64,000 bases of DNA from Variovorax paradoxus (GTDB lineage Bacteria > Pseudomonadota > Gammaproteobacteria > Burkholderiales > Burkholderiaceae_C): NCBI RefSeq assembly GCF_009498455.1, contig NZ_CP045644.1, forward strand, positions 310,001 through 374,000, given 5' to 3'. This document shows, one piece after another, positions 25,855 to 33,686 of this stretch. Each line of letters begins with the position of its first letter. The stretch's first letter is position 1. The position numbers and the translations under genes were made by a program. Below the pieces are notes generated by a model. It ran no database searches. It was not told the origin of the DNA and saw nothing but the letters and a program-made list of their open reading frames with translations.

Positions 25855-27669
25855 ATGTCATCTTCTGTCCCATCGCCCACCATCGCCGCGCGTGCCGGCA
25901 CCTTCGTCCAGGTCGTGCGCCGCGTGTTCCGGCTCGCGGCGCCCTACTTCAACTCCGAAGAAGAGAAGTGGCGCGCGCGCCTGATGTTCGCGGGCATCGT
26001 GGCGCTGAACCTGGCCTATGTGTACGCGCTGGTGCTCTTCAATCAGTGGTACGGCCGCTTCTACGACGCGCTGCAGAACAAGGATGCGACGGTCTTCTGG
26101 CGCGAGATCCGCGTGTTCGCCGTGCTGGCCTTCTTCAACATCGCGATCCAGGTGCTGAAGTTCTATGTGACGCAGATGCTGCAGCTGCGCTGGCGCGCCT
26201 GGATGACGCGCAACTACCTGGGCCGCTGGATGGCCGACCGGGCCTTCTATCACCTGGAGCTGGCGCGCTACGCGCAGGCCGACGGCGTCACGCCCGACAA
26301 CCCCGACCAGCGCATCCAGGAAGACATGCAGATGTTCACCAATGCCACGATGACGCTGTCGATGGACTTGATGAACGCGGTGGTCACGCTGCTGAGCTTC
26401 ATCGGCATCCTGTGGGGCCTGTCGGGGACCTTCGACCTGTCGCTGGGTGACAGCACCTACCAGATCGCCGGCTCGATGGTGTGGCTGGCGCTGGTCTACT
26501 GCGTGGTCGGCACGGTCATCACGCACTTCATCGGCCGGCCGCTCATCGGCCTGAACTTTCGCCAGCAGCGCTTCGAAGCCGATTTCCGCCACCACCTGGT
26601 GCGCGTGCGCGAATACAGCGAAGCCATTGCGCTCGACCGCGGCGAGACCGTGGAACGCGGCCAGCTCGACGTGCGATTCGGTGCGGTGCTGCGCAATTAC
26701 CTGCAGCTGATCAAGCAGCAGAAGAACCTGGTCACTTTCACTGCGATGTTCGGACAGGCGTCGCTGATCTTCCCGTTCATCGTGTCGGCGCCGCGCTTCT
26801 TCAGCGGCGCCATTCAGCTGGGCGGCCTCATGCAGATTTCATCGGCCTTCGACAAGGTGCAGGAATCGCTGAGCTGGTTCGTCGAAAACTACGACAAGGT
26901 GGCCGTCTGGCGCGCCACCACCGACCGTCTGATCAGCTTCGACGACGCAATGCGCGCGCACGCGGCACGCGACATCGGCCTGCAACGCGACGACAACGCC
27001 CCCGCGCTCGACACCACCGGCCTCACGGTCGCGCTGCCCAATGGCACGCAGCTGCTGGCCGGCGCCGCGCTGGCGGTGCGGCCCGGCGACAGCGTGCTGC
27101 TGCAAGGCCCGTCGGGCAGCGGCAAGTCGACGCTGTTCCGCACCTTCGCGGGCATCTGGCCGTTTGCGAGCGGCCAGGTGCAGGCCCCGGCCGACGCGGT
27201 CTTCATGCCGCAGCGCCCCTACCTGCCCGACGGCAAGTTGCGCGAAGCGTTGACCTACCCGCACCCGGCCGCCGGCTTCAGCGATGAACAACTGCGCCAG
27301 GCGCTGATCGATGCATTGCTGCCCGACCTCGTGAACCGGCTCGACGACAGCGACGCCTGGAGCCAGAAGCTCTCGGGCGGCGAGCAGCAGCGGCTGGCCA
27401 TCGCACGGGTGCTGCTGAAGAAACCGGCCTGGCTCTTCGCCGACGAAGTGACCAGCGCGCTCGATGCGCCGGCCGAAGCCGTGCTCTATCAGCGGCTCGC
27501 CGACACGGTGCGGGCGGGCGGCGGCGCGATGGTGTCGATCGCGCACCGCCCGGCCGTGGGCGATTTCCATGGCCAGCGGTGGACGCTGGTGCCGCAGGAA
27601 GAAAGCGCGAGCGGCGGTGCGCGCTACCGGCTCGAGACCGCTGCGGCTGCTCAGCCCACCGCGGGCTGA
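25855..27669 (+). CDS. SbmA/YddA-like ABC transporter (fused membrane and ATPase domains)
   Basis: Half-transporter of 604 residues: N-terminal six-helix SbmA/BacA-like membrane domain (about 20-340; [43 protein letters not shown] are characteristic) fused to an ABC ATPase. ATPase motifs: Walker [10 protein letters not shown], signature [16 protein letters not shown], Walker [13 protein letters not shown]. Proteins of this group (E. coli YddA, mycobacterial BacA/Rv1819c) move peptides, antimicrobial peptides, cobalamin or other hydrophilic compounds. ATG 25855 follows GAGGAAA. Its 3' end overlaps the convergent queC 3' end by 19 bases. Substrate not predictable. Confidence 0.88.
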   Translation: MSSSVPSPTIAARAGTFVQVVRRVFRLAAPYFNSEEEKWRARLMFAGIVALNLAYVYALVLFNQWYGRFYDALQNKDATVFWREIRVFAVLAFFNIAIQVLKFYVTQMLQLRWRAWMTRNYLGRWMADRAFYHLELARYAQADGVTPDNPDQRIQEDMQMFTNATMTLSMDLMNAVVTLLSFIGILWGLSGTFDLSLGDSTYQIAGSMVWLALVYCVVGTVITHFIGRPLIGLNFRQQRFEADFRHHLVRVREYSEAIALDRGETVERGQLDVRFGAVLRNYLQLIKQQKNLVTFTAMFGQASLIFPFIVSAPRFFSGAIQLGGLMQISSAFDKVQESLSWFVENYDKVAVWRATTDRLISFDDAMRAHAARDIGLQRDDNAPALDTTGLTVALPNGTQLLAGAALAVRPGDSVLLQGPSGSGKSTLFRTFAGIWPFASGQVQAPADAVFMPQRPYLPDGKLREALTYPHPAAGFSDEQLRQALIDALLPDLVNRLDDSDAWSQKLSGGEQQRLAIARVLLKKPAWLFADEVTSALDAPAEAVLYQRLADTVRAGGGAMVSIAHRPAVGDFHGQRWTLVPQEESASGGARYRLETAAAAQPTAG

Positions 27670-28364
27670 TCGACGTAGCGCTCCCAGCCCTTCTTGCGCA
27701 ACTCGCAGGCCGGGCATTCGCCGCAGCCGTAGCCCCAGGCCTGGCGGTGCTCGCGGTCGCCGAGGTAGCAGGTGTGGGTTTCTTCGACGATCAGGTCGAC
27801 CAGCGGCTGGCCGCCCAAGCGGTGGGCCAGCGCCCAGGTCTCGGCCTTGTCGATCCACATGAGCGGCGTCTCGATGACGAGGCGGCGCTCCAGGCCGAGC
27901 GACAGCGCGAGTTGCATCGCCTTCATGGTGTCGTCGCGGCAGTCGGGGTAGCCCGAGAAGTCGGTTTCGCACACGCCGGTGACGATCACCTGCAGCCCGC
28001 GCCGGTAGGCCAGCGCGCCCGCGAGCGTGAGAAACAGCAGGTTGCGCCCCGGCACGAAGGTGTTGGGCAGGCCGTCGGCCTGCATGGCGAAGGCGACTTC
28101 TTCAGTGAGCGACGAGCCGCCGAGCTGGGCCAGCGCGGCGAGCGTGAGCACGTGGTCTTCGCCCAGGCGCGGCGCCCATTCGGGAAAGCGCTCGCGCATC
28201 TGGGCGAGCACGGTGCCGCGCACGTCGAGCTCGACGCGGTGGCGCTGGCCGTAGTCGAATCCCAGGGTTTCGACACGCTGGTACTTGGACAGGGCCTCGG
28301 CCAGGCAGGTGGCCGAGTCCTGGCCGCCGGAAAACAGAACGAGGGCGGTGGTGTGCAGGGGCAT
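27651..28364 (-). CDS. queC: 7-cyano-7-deazaguanine synthase QueC
   Basis: ATP-dependent enzyme converting 7-carboxy-7-deazaguanine and ammonia into preQ0 in queuosine biosynthesis. The 237 residues have the PP-loop [14 protein letters not shown] near the N-terminus, the [15 protein letters not shown] segment, and the zinc site near the C-terminus, with [15 protein letters not shown] giving the last three cysteines and an earlier Cys in HTCYLG. ATG 28364 is used; a TTG three codons upstream is also in frame but less likely. No other queuosine gene is adjacent. The 3' end overlaps the convergent ABC gene by 19 bases. Confidence 0.95.
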   Translation of the reverse strand: MPLHTTALVLFSGGQDSATCLAEALSKYQRVETLGFDYGQRHRVELDVRGTVLAQMRERFPEWAPRLGEDHVLTLAALAQLGGSSLTEEVAFAMQADGLPNTFVPGRNLLFLTLAGALAYRRGLQVIVTGVCETDFSGYPDCRDDTMKAMQLALSLGLERRLVIETPLMWIDKAETWALAHRLGGQPLVDLIVEETHTCYLGDREHRQAWGYGCGECPACELRKKGWERYVDQPAVG

Positions 28365-28408
28365 GTCCGTCAACGGCGGGGCCGTTGTAGTGCAAATGCG
28401 TGATTTTC

Positions 28409-28429
28409 GCAGCCGATCGATGAGGCTGC
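28409..28429 (-). terminator. Weak hairpin between cyanophycin minus operon and queC
   Basis: GCAGCC / GGCTGC six-base stem with a nine-base loop, 23 bases beyond the DUF1854 stop in the direction of its transcription. There is no T-run, so termination would have to be Rho-assisted; it may equally be part of the queC upstream region. Confidence 0.25.
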
Positions 28430-28451
28430 TGACCGCCCTGTTCGGCGGCTT

Positions 28452-28925
28452 CTAGAGAAAGCGCTCCAGCAGCTTGCGCGAGGCGCGGTCGAGCGCCTTG
28501 GTATCGGGAATGCGGAACTGCACGCCGTGCGCGCTCGCGATGAGCAGCGCGCCGCCGTCGAGCCGGCGGATGTCTTCTTCGGCCTTGAGCACGAAGCTGG
28601 TGTCGCCGCGGTCGGTGCTCACGGTCCAGGTGCTGGGCACGCCGAAGCTCGACACGCCGTGCAGCTTCAGCAGCGTCGGCGCAAAGTCGCGCACGGCGAG
28701 TTCTTCGGTCAGCAGCGCCTGCGTGGGTGCGGGCAGCTGGTCGACGCGGTCGACCCACACGAGCTCGCGGCCTTCGCTGCCGACGAGCGACACGCCCTCG
28801 TTGGGCGCGCTCAGCGGAAACGCGCGCACGGGCGTCACGCCCACGTGGCGCTCGCCCTGCGCGTCGGTCAGCACGAGGCGGCCGAAGGTGTCGCGTGCGA
28901 GTTCGAAATTGTTGGTGTTGCTCAT
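28452..28925 (-). CDS. DUF1854 protein of the cyanophycin locus
   Basis: Soluble 157-residue protein, no signal peptide, with the DUF1854 pattern: FELARDTFGRLVLTDAQGERH, then PVRAFPLSAP and GREL(V)WVD, and later ADGGALL- and VQFRIPDTKALD-like lines. In Burkholderiales this protein accompanies an ABC transporter and the cyanophycin synthetase genes, which is exactly the arrangement here. Its ATG shares a base with the TGA of the ABC gene (TGATG); a GTG one codon earlier is also possible. Biochemical role unknown; the tight coupling suggests it works with the ABC protein. Confidence 0.85.
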   Translation of the reverse strand: MSNTNNFELARDTFGRLVLTDAQGERHVGVTPVRAFPLSAPNEGVSLVGSEGRELVWVDRVDQLPAPTQALLTEELAVRDFAPTLLKLHGVSSFGVPSTWTVSTDRGDTSFVLKAEEDIRRLDGGALLIASAHGVQFRIPDTKALDRASRKLLERFL

Positions 28926-31213
28926 CACACGTCCCCTGCCGGATGGGCGGCGTGGCTCACGGCCAGCGGCGCTTGCGCGTTGGCGCGCTCGTCGGCCGCG
29001 CCCTCGCTCACATCGTCTTCGTCGCCCTGGCGCAGCTGCGCCTGGTACAGGCGCCAGTAGGCGCCCTGCTTGGCCATGAGCGCGTCGTGCGGCCCGACCT
29101 CGACCACCTCGCCGCGGTCCATGACCACGAGGCGGTCGGCCTTGCGCAGCGTGGACAAACGGTGCGCGATGGCGATGGTGGTGCGGCCCTGCACGAGGTT
29201 GTCGAGCGCCTTCTGGATTTCCTTTTCGGTCTCGGTGTCGACGGCCGAGGTGGCCTCGTCGAGGATCAGGATGCGCGGGTCGATGAGCAGTGCGCGCGCA
29301 ATGCTGATGCGCTGGCGCTCGCCGCCCGACAGGCCCTGGCCGCGCTCGCCCACCAGCGAGTCGTAGCCATGCGGCAGGCGCAGGATGAAGTCGTGCGCAT
29401 GGGCCGCGCGTGCGGCAGCGACCACCTCTTCGCGCGTGGCGTCAGGCTTGCCGTAGGCGATGTTCTGCGCGATGGTGCCGAAGAACAAAAACGGCTCCTG
29501 CAGCACCAGCCCCACGTGGCGGCGGTAGTCGGCCACGGCGAAGCGGCGGATGTCGGTGCCGTCGACCTTGATGGCGCCGTCGGTCACGTCGTAGAAGCGG
29601 CAGATCAGGTTGACCAGCGTGCTCTTGCCCGAGCCGCTGTGGCCCACGAGGCCGATCATTTCGCCGGGTTCGATGGTCAGGTCGAGGTCGTGAATGACGG
29701 CGCGCGAGCCGTAACGAAAGCCCAGCCCGCTCATCTCGATGCGGCCCTGCACGCGCTCCACCTTCACCGGGTTGGCCGGCTCGGGCACGTTGCTCACATG
29801 GTCGAGGATGTCGAAGATGCGCTTGGCGCCAGCGGCGGCCTTCTGCGTGACCGAGACGATGCGGCTCATCGAATCGAGGCGCGTGTAGAAGCGGCCGATG
29901 TAGGCGATGAACGCGGTGAGCACACCCACCGTGATATGGCCGCGCGCCACCTGCCAGATGCCGAAGGCCCAGACCACGAGCAGACCGATTTCGGTGAGCA
30001 GCGACACCGTCGGCGTGAACAGCGACCAGGTGCGGTTGAGCTTGTCGTTGACCTGCAGGTTGTAGGCGTTGGCGACGCGGAAGCGCTCGGCTTCGCGGCG
30101 CTCCTGCGCAAAGGCCTTGACCACGCGGATGCCGGGGATGGTGTCGGCCAGCACGTTGGTCACCTCGGACCAGACGCGGTCGATCTTCTCGAAGCCGGTG
30201 CGCAGGCGGTCGCGCACGACGTGGATCATCCAGGCGATGAAGGGCAGCGGCACCAGCGTGACCACGGCCAGCAGCGGGTTGATCGAGAACAGGATGACCG
30301 CCGTCATGACGATCATCAGCACGTCGTTCGCGAAGTCGAGCGCGTGCAGCGACAGAAAGACGTTGATGCGGTCGGTTTCCGAGCCGATGCGCGCCATGAG
30401 GTCGCCGGTGCGCTTGCCGCCGAAGTAGTCCAGCGGCAGGGTCAGCAGGTGTTCGTAGGTGGTGGTGCGCAGGTCGGCGCCGATGCGCTCGGACACCAGC
30501 GCCAGCAGGTAGGTGCGCGCCCAGCCAAGCCCCCAGCCGACCAGCGCCGCGATCAGCAGGCCGCCCAGGTAGAGGCCGACCCGGCCGGAGTCGATCTTCT
30601 GCCCGTTCTGGAACGGGATCAGGATGTCGTCCATCAGCGGGATGGTCAGGTACGGCGGCACCAGCGTGGCGGCCGTGGAAATGAGGGTCAGAACAAACCC
30701 GAGGATCAGCTGCTTGCGGTACGGACCGGCAAAGCGGCCCAAACGCAGCAGCACCCAGGTCGAGGGCGGCGTTTGCAGTTCGGTGTCGGTGCTGTCGGCA
30801 TCGAGCCCGTCGGGCACCTCTTCTGTCGCCTTCGTGACAGCCGGCGCAGCGCGCTGGCCGAACAACTTGAGCATCTTGAGCGCCGCCGGCTGGCCGGCGA
30901 GCGTGTAGCGCCAGCGGGCGAGCTGCCCGGCGGGCCCGATGAGGTCGAGGGTTCCGACGCCCGCATGGTCGGAAAGACGCATTTCCAAGGCCTGATCGGA
31001 GAGTGGCCACTCACGCCACTCGCCGCCGGGTTCCAGGGCGATGAGCCGCTGGTCGGTCAGGGCGACAAGGCCGGTGGCGAATCGAAGTTGGTCGTCGAGG
31101 TCAACCGCAAGTGTTACCGAAACGTTTTCAGCGCCTGCGAGTCGGCTTTTCAGCACGCCTGAAACCGCCTCCGTTTCGCCCGCCTGGGCGCCGACTGGAT
31201 CGTGATGTTGCAT
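28925..31213 (-). CDS. Cyanophycin-associated ABC transporter (fused membrane-ATPase)
   Basis: Exporter-type ABC protein of 762 residues with three parts. First, an extra N-terminal domain of about 165 residues rich in beta strands (VTLAVDLDDQLRFATGLVAL, then LTDQRLIALEPGGEWREWPL), resembling a PH-like module. Second, six membrane helices (about 190-480; LPLDYFGGKRTGDLMARIGS). Third, an ATPase with Walker A GHSGSGKST, signature LSGGERQRISIARALL and Walker B ILILDEATSAVD. ATG 31213 gives the first helix-free domain; longer in-frame starts would run into the divergent cyanophycin synthetase promoter. It diverges from the cphA-like gene across 139 bases. Its substrate (dipeptide, Arg or Asp, or another solute) is unknown; the link to cyanophycin is by conserved neighbourhood. 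Confidence 0.88.
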   Translation of the reverse strand: MQHHDPVGAQAGETEAVSGVLKSRLAGAENVSVTLAVDLDDQLRFATGLVALTDQRLIALEPGGEWREWPLSDQALEMRLSDHAGVGTLDLIGPAGQLARWRYTLAGQPAALKMLKLFGQRAAPAVTKATEEVPDGLDADSTDTELQTPPSTWVLLRLGRFAGPYRKQLILGFVLTLISTAATLVPPYLTIPLMDDILIPFQNGQKIDSGRVGLYLGGLLIAALVGWGLGWARTYLLALVSERIGADLRTTTYEHLLTLPLDYFGGKRTGDLMARIGSETDRINVFLSLHALDFANDVLMIVMTAVILFSINPLLAVVTLVPLPFIAWMIHVVRDRLRTGFEKIDRVWSEVTNVLADTIPGIRVVKAFAQERREAERFRVANAYNLQVNDKLNRTWSLFTPTVSLLTEIGLLVVWAFGIWQVARGHITVGVLTAFIAYIGRFYTRLDSMSRIVSVTQKAAAGAKRIFDILDHVSNVPEPANPVKVERVQGRIEMSGLGFRYGSRAVIHDLDLTIEPGEMIGLVGHSGSGKSTLVNLICRFYDVTDGAIKVDGTDIRRFAVADYRRHVGLVLQEPFLFFGTIAQNIAYGKPDATREEVVAAARAAHAHDFILRLPHGYDSLVGERGQGLSGGERQRISIARALLIDPRILILDEATSAVDTETEKEIQKALDNLVQGRTTIAIAHRLSTLRKADRLVVMDRGEVVEVGPHDALMAKQGAYWRLYQAQLRQGDEDDVSEGAADERANAQAPLAVSHAAHPAGDV

Positions 31214-31352
31214 TGTGTTTATTTGACTCTTGCCCGTCGCGGGCCGCAGGGACCGCGTCATGGCGTCCTTGGTCGGGCGCCGATTCTGACCGATCGCCAT
31301 GGGTGCGCTTGAAGGCGCCGTGGTGCTCGGCCAAAGCACATCGAACGTTTGC

Positions 31353-33596
31353 ATGACCCGTTTCGACGACATCCAATTGCTGCGCATTAACTATTTGCGC
31401 GGTCCCAACCTCTGGACCTACCGTCCGGTGCTCGAAGTCTGGCTCGACCTGGGTCAACTGGAAGACTTCCCCTCCAACAAGATCGACGGTTTCACCGACC
31501 GGCTGACCACCCTGCTGCCGGCGCTCATCGAGCACCACTGCGGCGTGGGCGAGCGCGGCGGCTTCATCCAGCGCCTCACCGAAGGCACCTGGTCGGGCCA
31601 CGTGCTGGAGCATGTCGTGATCGAGCTGCTGAACCTGGCCGGCATGCCGACCGGCTTCGGGCAAACCCGCAGCACCTCTGAGCACGGCGTGTACCGCATG
31701 GTGTTCCGTGCCCGTGACGAGCAGGTCGCCCGCGTGGCCCTGACCGAAGGCCACCGCCTGCTGATGGCGGCCATCAACAACGACTCGTTCACCGCGTCCG
31801 ACGTGCAAACGGCCGTCGAGGCGGTCAAGGCCAAGGTCGAAGACTGCTACCTCGGCCCGAGCACCGCGGCCATCGTGTCGGCTGCCACCGACCGCGGCAT
31901 TCCGCACATGCGCCTGAACAGCGGCAACCTGGTGCAGCTGGGCTACGGCGCCAACCAGCAGCGCATCTGGACCGCGGAAACCGACTACACCAGCGCCATC
32001 GGCGAATCGATTGCCAGCGACAAGGAGCTGACCAAGTCGCTGCTTGCCAGCTGCGGCGTGCCCGTGCCGCACGGCCAAGTGGTCGAGTCGCCCGAAGAAG
32101 CCTGGGAAGCCGCCGAGGACATCGGCCTGCCCGTGGTCGTGAAACCGTCGGACGCCAACCATGGCCGCGGCGTGTCGCTCGAGCTGACGACGCGCGAAGA
32201 AGTCATGGCCGCCTTCGCGGTCGCCGAGCCCGAGGGCAGCGACGTGATGGTCGAGCGCTTCATCCGCGGCCACGAACACCGCCTGCTGGTGGTGGGCGGC
32301 GAGGTGGTGGCGGCCGCGCGCGGCGAGATCATCACCGTGACCGGCGACGGCACGAACACCGTGGCCGGGCTGATCGACAAGCAGCTCAACAGCGACCCGC
32401 GCCGCGGCGCCGAAGAAGAGTTTCCGCTCGACGTGATCGTGCTGGCCACCGACGCCAAGCTGCAACTGGAGCTCAAGCGCCAGGAGCTCGACGGCACTTC
32501 GGTGCCGGCCGCCGGCCGCGTGGTCACGATCCAGCGCAACGGCAACATGGCCTACGACTGCACCGACCTCGTGCACCCCGAGGTGGCACACGCCGCCGTG
32601 CTCGCCGCCCGCGTGGTCGGCCTGGACATCGCGGGCATCGACATGGTCGCGCAGGACATCTCCAAGCCGCTGGGCCCGCAGGGCGGCGCGATCGTCGAGG
32701 TGAACGCCGGCCCCGGCCTGCTGATGCACCTGAAGCCGGCCATCGGCTCGCCGCGCCCCGTGGGCCGCGCCATCTGCGACCACCTGTTCCCGAACGACGC
32801 GCCCGGCCGCATCCCCGTGGTGGGCGTGGCCGGCTCGCGCGACACCGCCGTGCTCGCGCGGCTGGTGGCCTGGCTCATCAACCTCGGCGGGCGCCACACC
32901 GGCCTGGCCTGCCGCGACGGCCTGTTCCTCGAGCGCCGCCGCGTCGACGCACGCAACAGCGCCAACTGGGACGCCGGCCACCGCCTGCTCGTGAACCGCG
33001 CCGTCGAGGCCGTGGTGATCGAGAACGGCGCCGAAACCATCCTGCGCGACGGCCTGGCCTACGACCGCTGCGAAGTCGGCATCGTGACCGACCTCGAAGG
33101 CTCCGAAGCGCTGGCCGACTACGACATCACCGAAAGCGACCAGATGGTCAAGGTGCTGCGCACGCAGGTCGACGTGGTGCTGGCCGAAGGCACGGCCGTG
33201 CTGAACGCCGACGAGCCGCGCATCGCCGCGCTGGCGCCGCTGTGCGACGGCGCCGTCATCCTCTACGGCACCGACCCGCAGGCCGCCGCGCTCACCGCGC
33301 ACCAGGCCGCCGGCGGCAAGGCCGTGCTGGTGCGCCAGGACCGCGTGGTGCTGGCCAACGGCACGAGCGAATCGTTTTTGCCCGGCCTGGGCCGCCTGAC
33401 CATCTGGCGCGCGACCCACGTCGGCGTGAGCCTCGAAAGCCTGCTGGCCGCCGTGGCCGCCGCGTGGGCGCTGGGCATTCCGCTCAACCTGATCGGCGCC
33501 GGCGTCGAGGCCTTCGAAGCCGACCTGCAGGCGGCGCTGGCCTCGCTGCAGCTGTCGCAGACCTCGCCGCTTTCTCCCCAACAACAACTGGCATGA
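31353..33596 (+). CDS. Cyanophycin synthetase paralogue with degenerate Mur-ligase P-loop
   Basis: 747 residues from ATG 31353 (MTRFDDIQLLRINYLRGPNL, the family's usual beginning); an ATG at 31299 would add 18 unrelated residues. Domains: N-terminal cyanophycin domain (1-165), ATP-grasp domain (about 190-460; VVVKPSDANHGRGVSLEL and IVEVNAGPGLLMH) and a Mur-ligase-like domain from about 485. At residues 494-499, where the active paralogue has GTNGKT, this protein has GSRDTA, so the P-loop Lys is lost. It should still bind ATP in the ATP-grasp half, which adds Asp in CphA1, but probably cannot power Arg addition. It resembles cyanobacterial CphA2 in having an inactive M domain. Stops 90 bases before the intact paralogue. 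Confidence 0.9.
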   Translation: MTRFDDIQLLRINYLRGPNLWTYRPVLEVWLDLGQLEDFPSNKIDGFTDRLTTLLPALIEHHCGVGERGGFIQRLTEGTWSGHVLEHVVIELLNLAGMPTGFGQTRSTSEHGVYRMVFRARDEQVARVALTEGHRLLMAAINNDSFTASDVQTAVEAVKAKVEDCYLGPSTAAIVSAATDRGIPHMRLNSGNLVQLGYGANQQRIWTAETDYTSAIGESIASDKELTKSLLASCGVPVPHGQVVESPEEAWEAAEDIGLPVVVKPSDANHGRGVSLELTTREEVMAAFAVAEPEGSDVMVERFIRGHEHRLLVVGGEVVAAARGEIITVTGDGTNTVAGLIDKQLNSDPRRGAEEEFPLDVIVLATDAKLQLELKRQELDGTSVPAAGRVVTIQRNGNMAYDCTDLVHPEVAHAAVLAARVVGLDIAGIDMVAQDISKPLGPQGGAIVEVNAGPGLLMHLKPAIGSPRPVGRAICDHLFPNDAPGRIPVVGVAGSRDTAVLARLVAWLINLGGRHTGLACRDGLFLERRRVDARNSANWDAGHRLLVNRAVEAVVIENGAETILRDGLAYDRCEVGIVTDLEGSEALADYDITESDQMVKVLRTQVDVVLAEGTAVLNADEPRIAALAPLCDGAVILYGTDPQAAALTAHQAAGGKAVLVRQDRVVLANGTSESFLPGLGRLTIWRATHVGVSLESLLAAVAAAWALGIPLNLIGAGVEAFEADLQAALASLQLSQTSPLSPQQQLA

Positions 33597-33686
33597 CCCG
33601 ATGCGCCGCCCCGCCACCCGCGGGGCCGGCGCCCACCAGGTCACTCCGCAAGATCACTGCAACCGCGCGCCCCGTGCCGTAGCCCC

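Noticed and set aside
28374..28451. PreQ1 riboswitch before queC.
   Set aside because: No H-type pseudoknot pattern (short G-rich stem with A-rich tail) can be seen; only a weak six-base hairpin is present.
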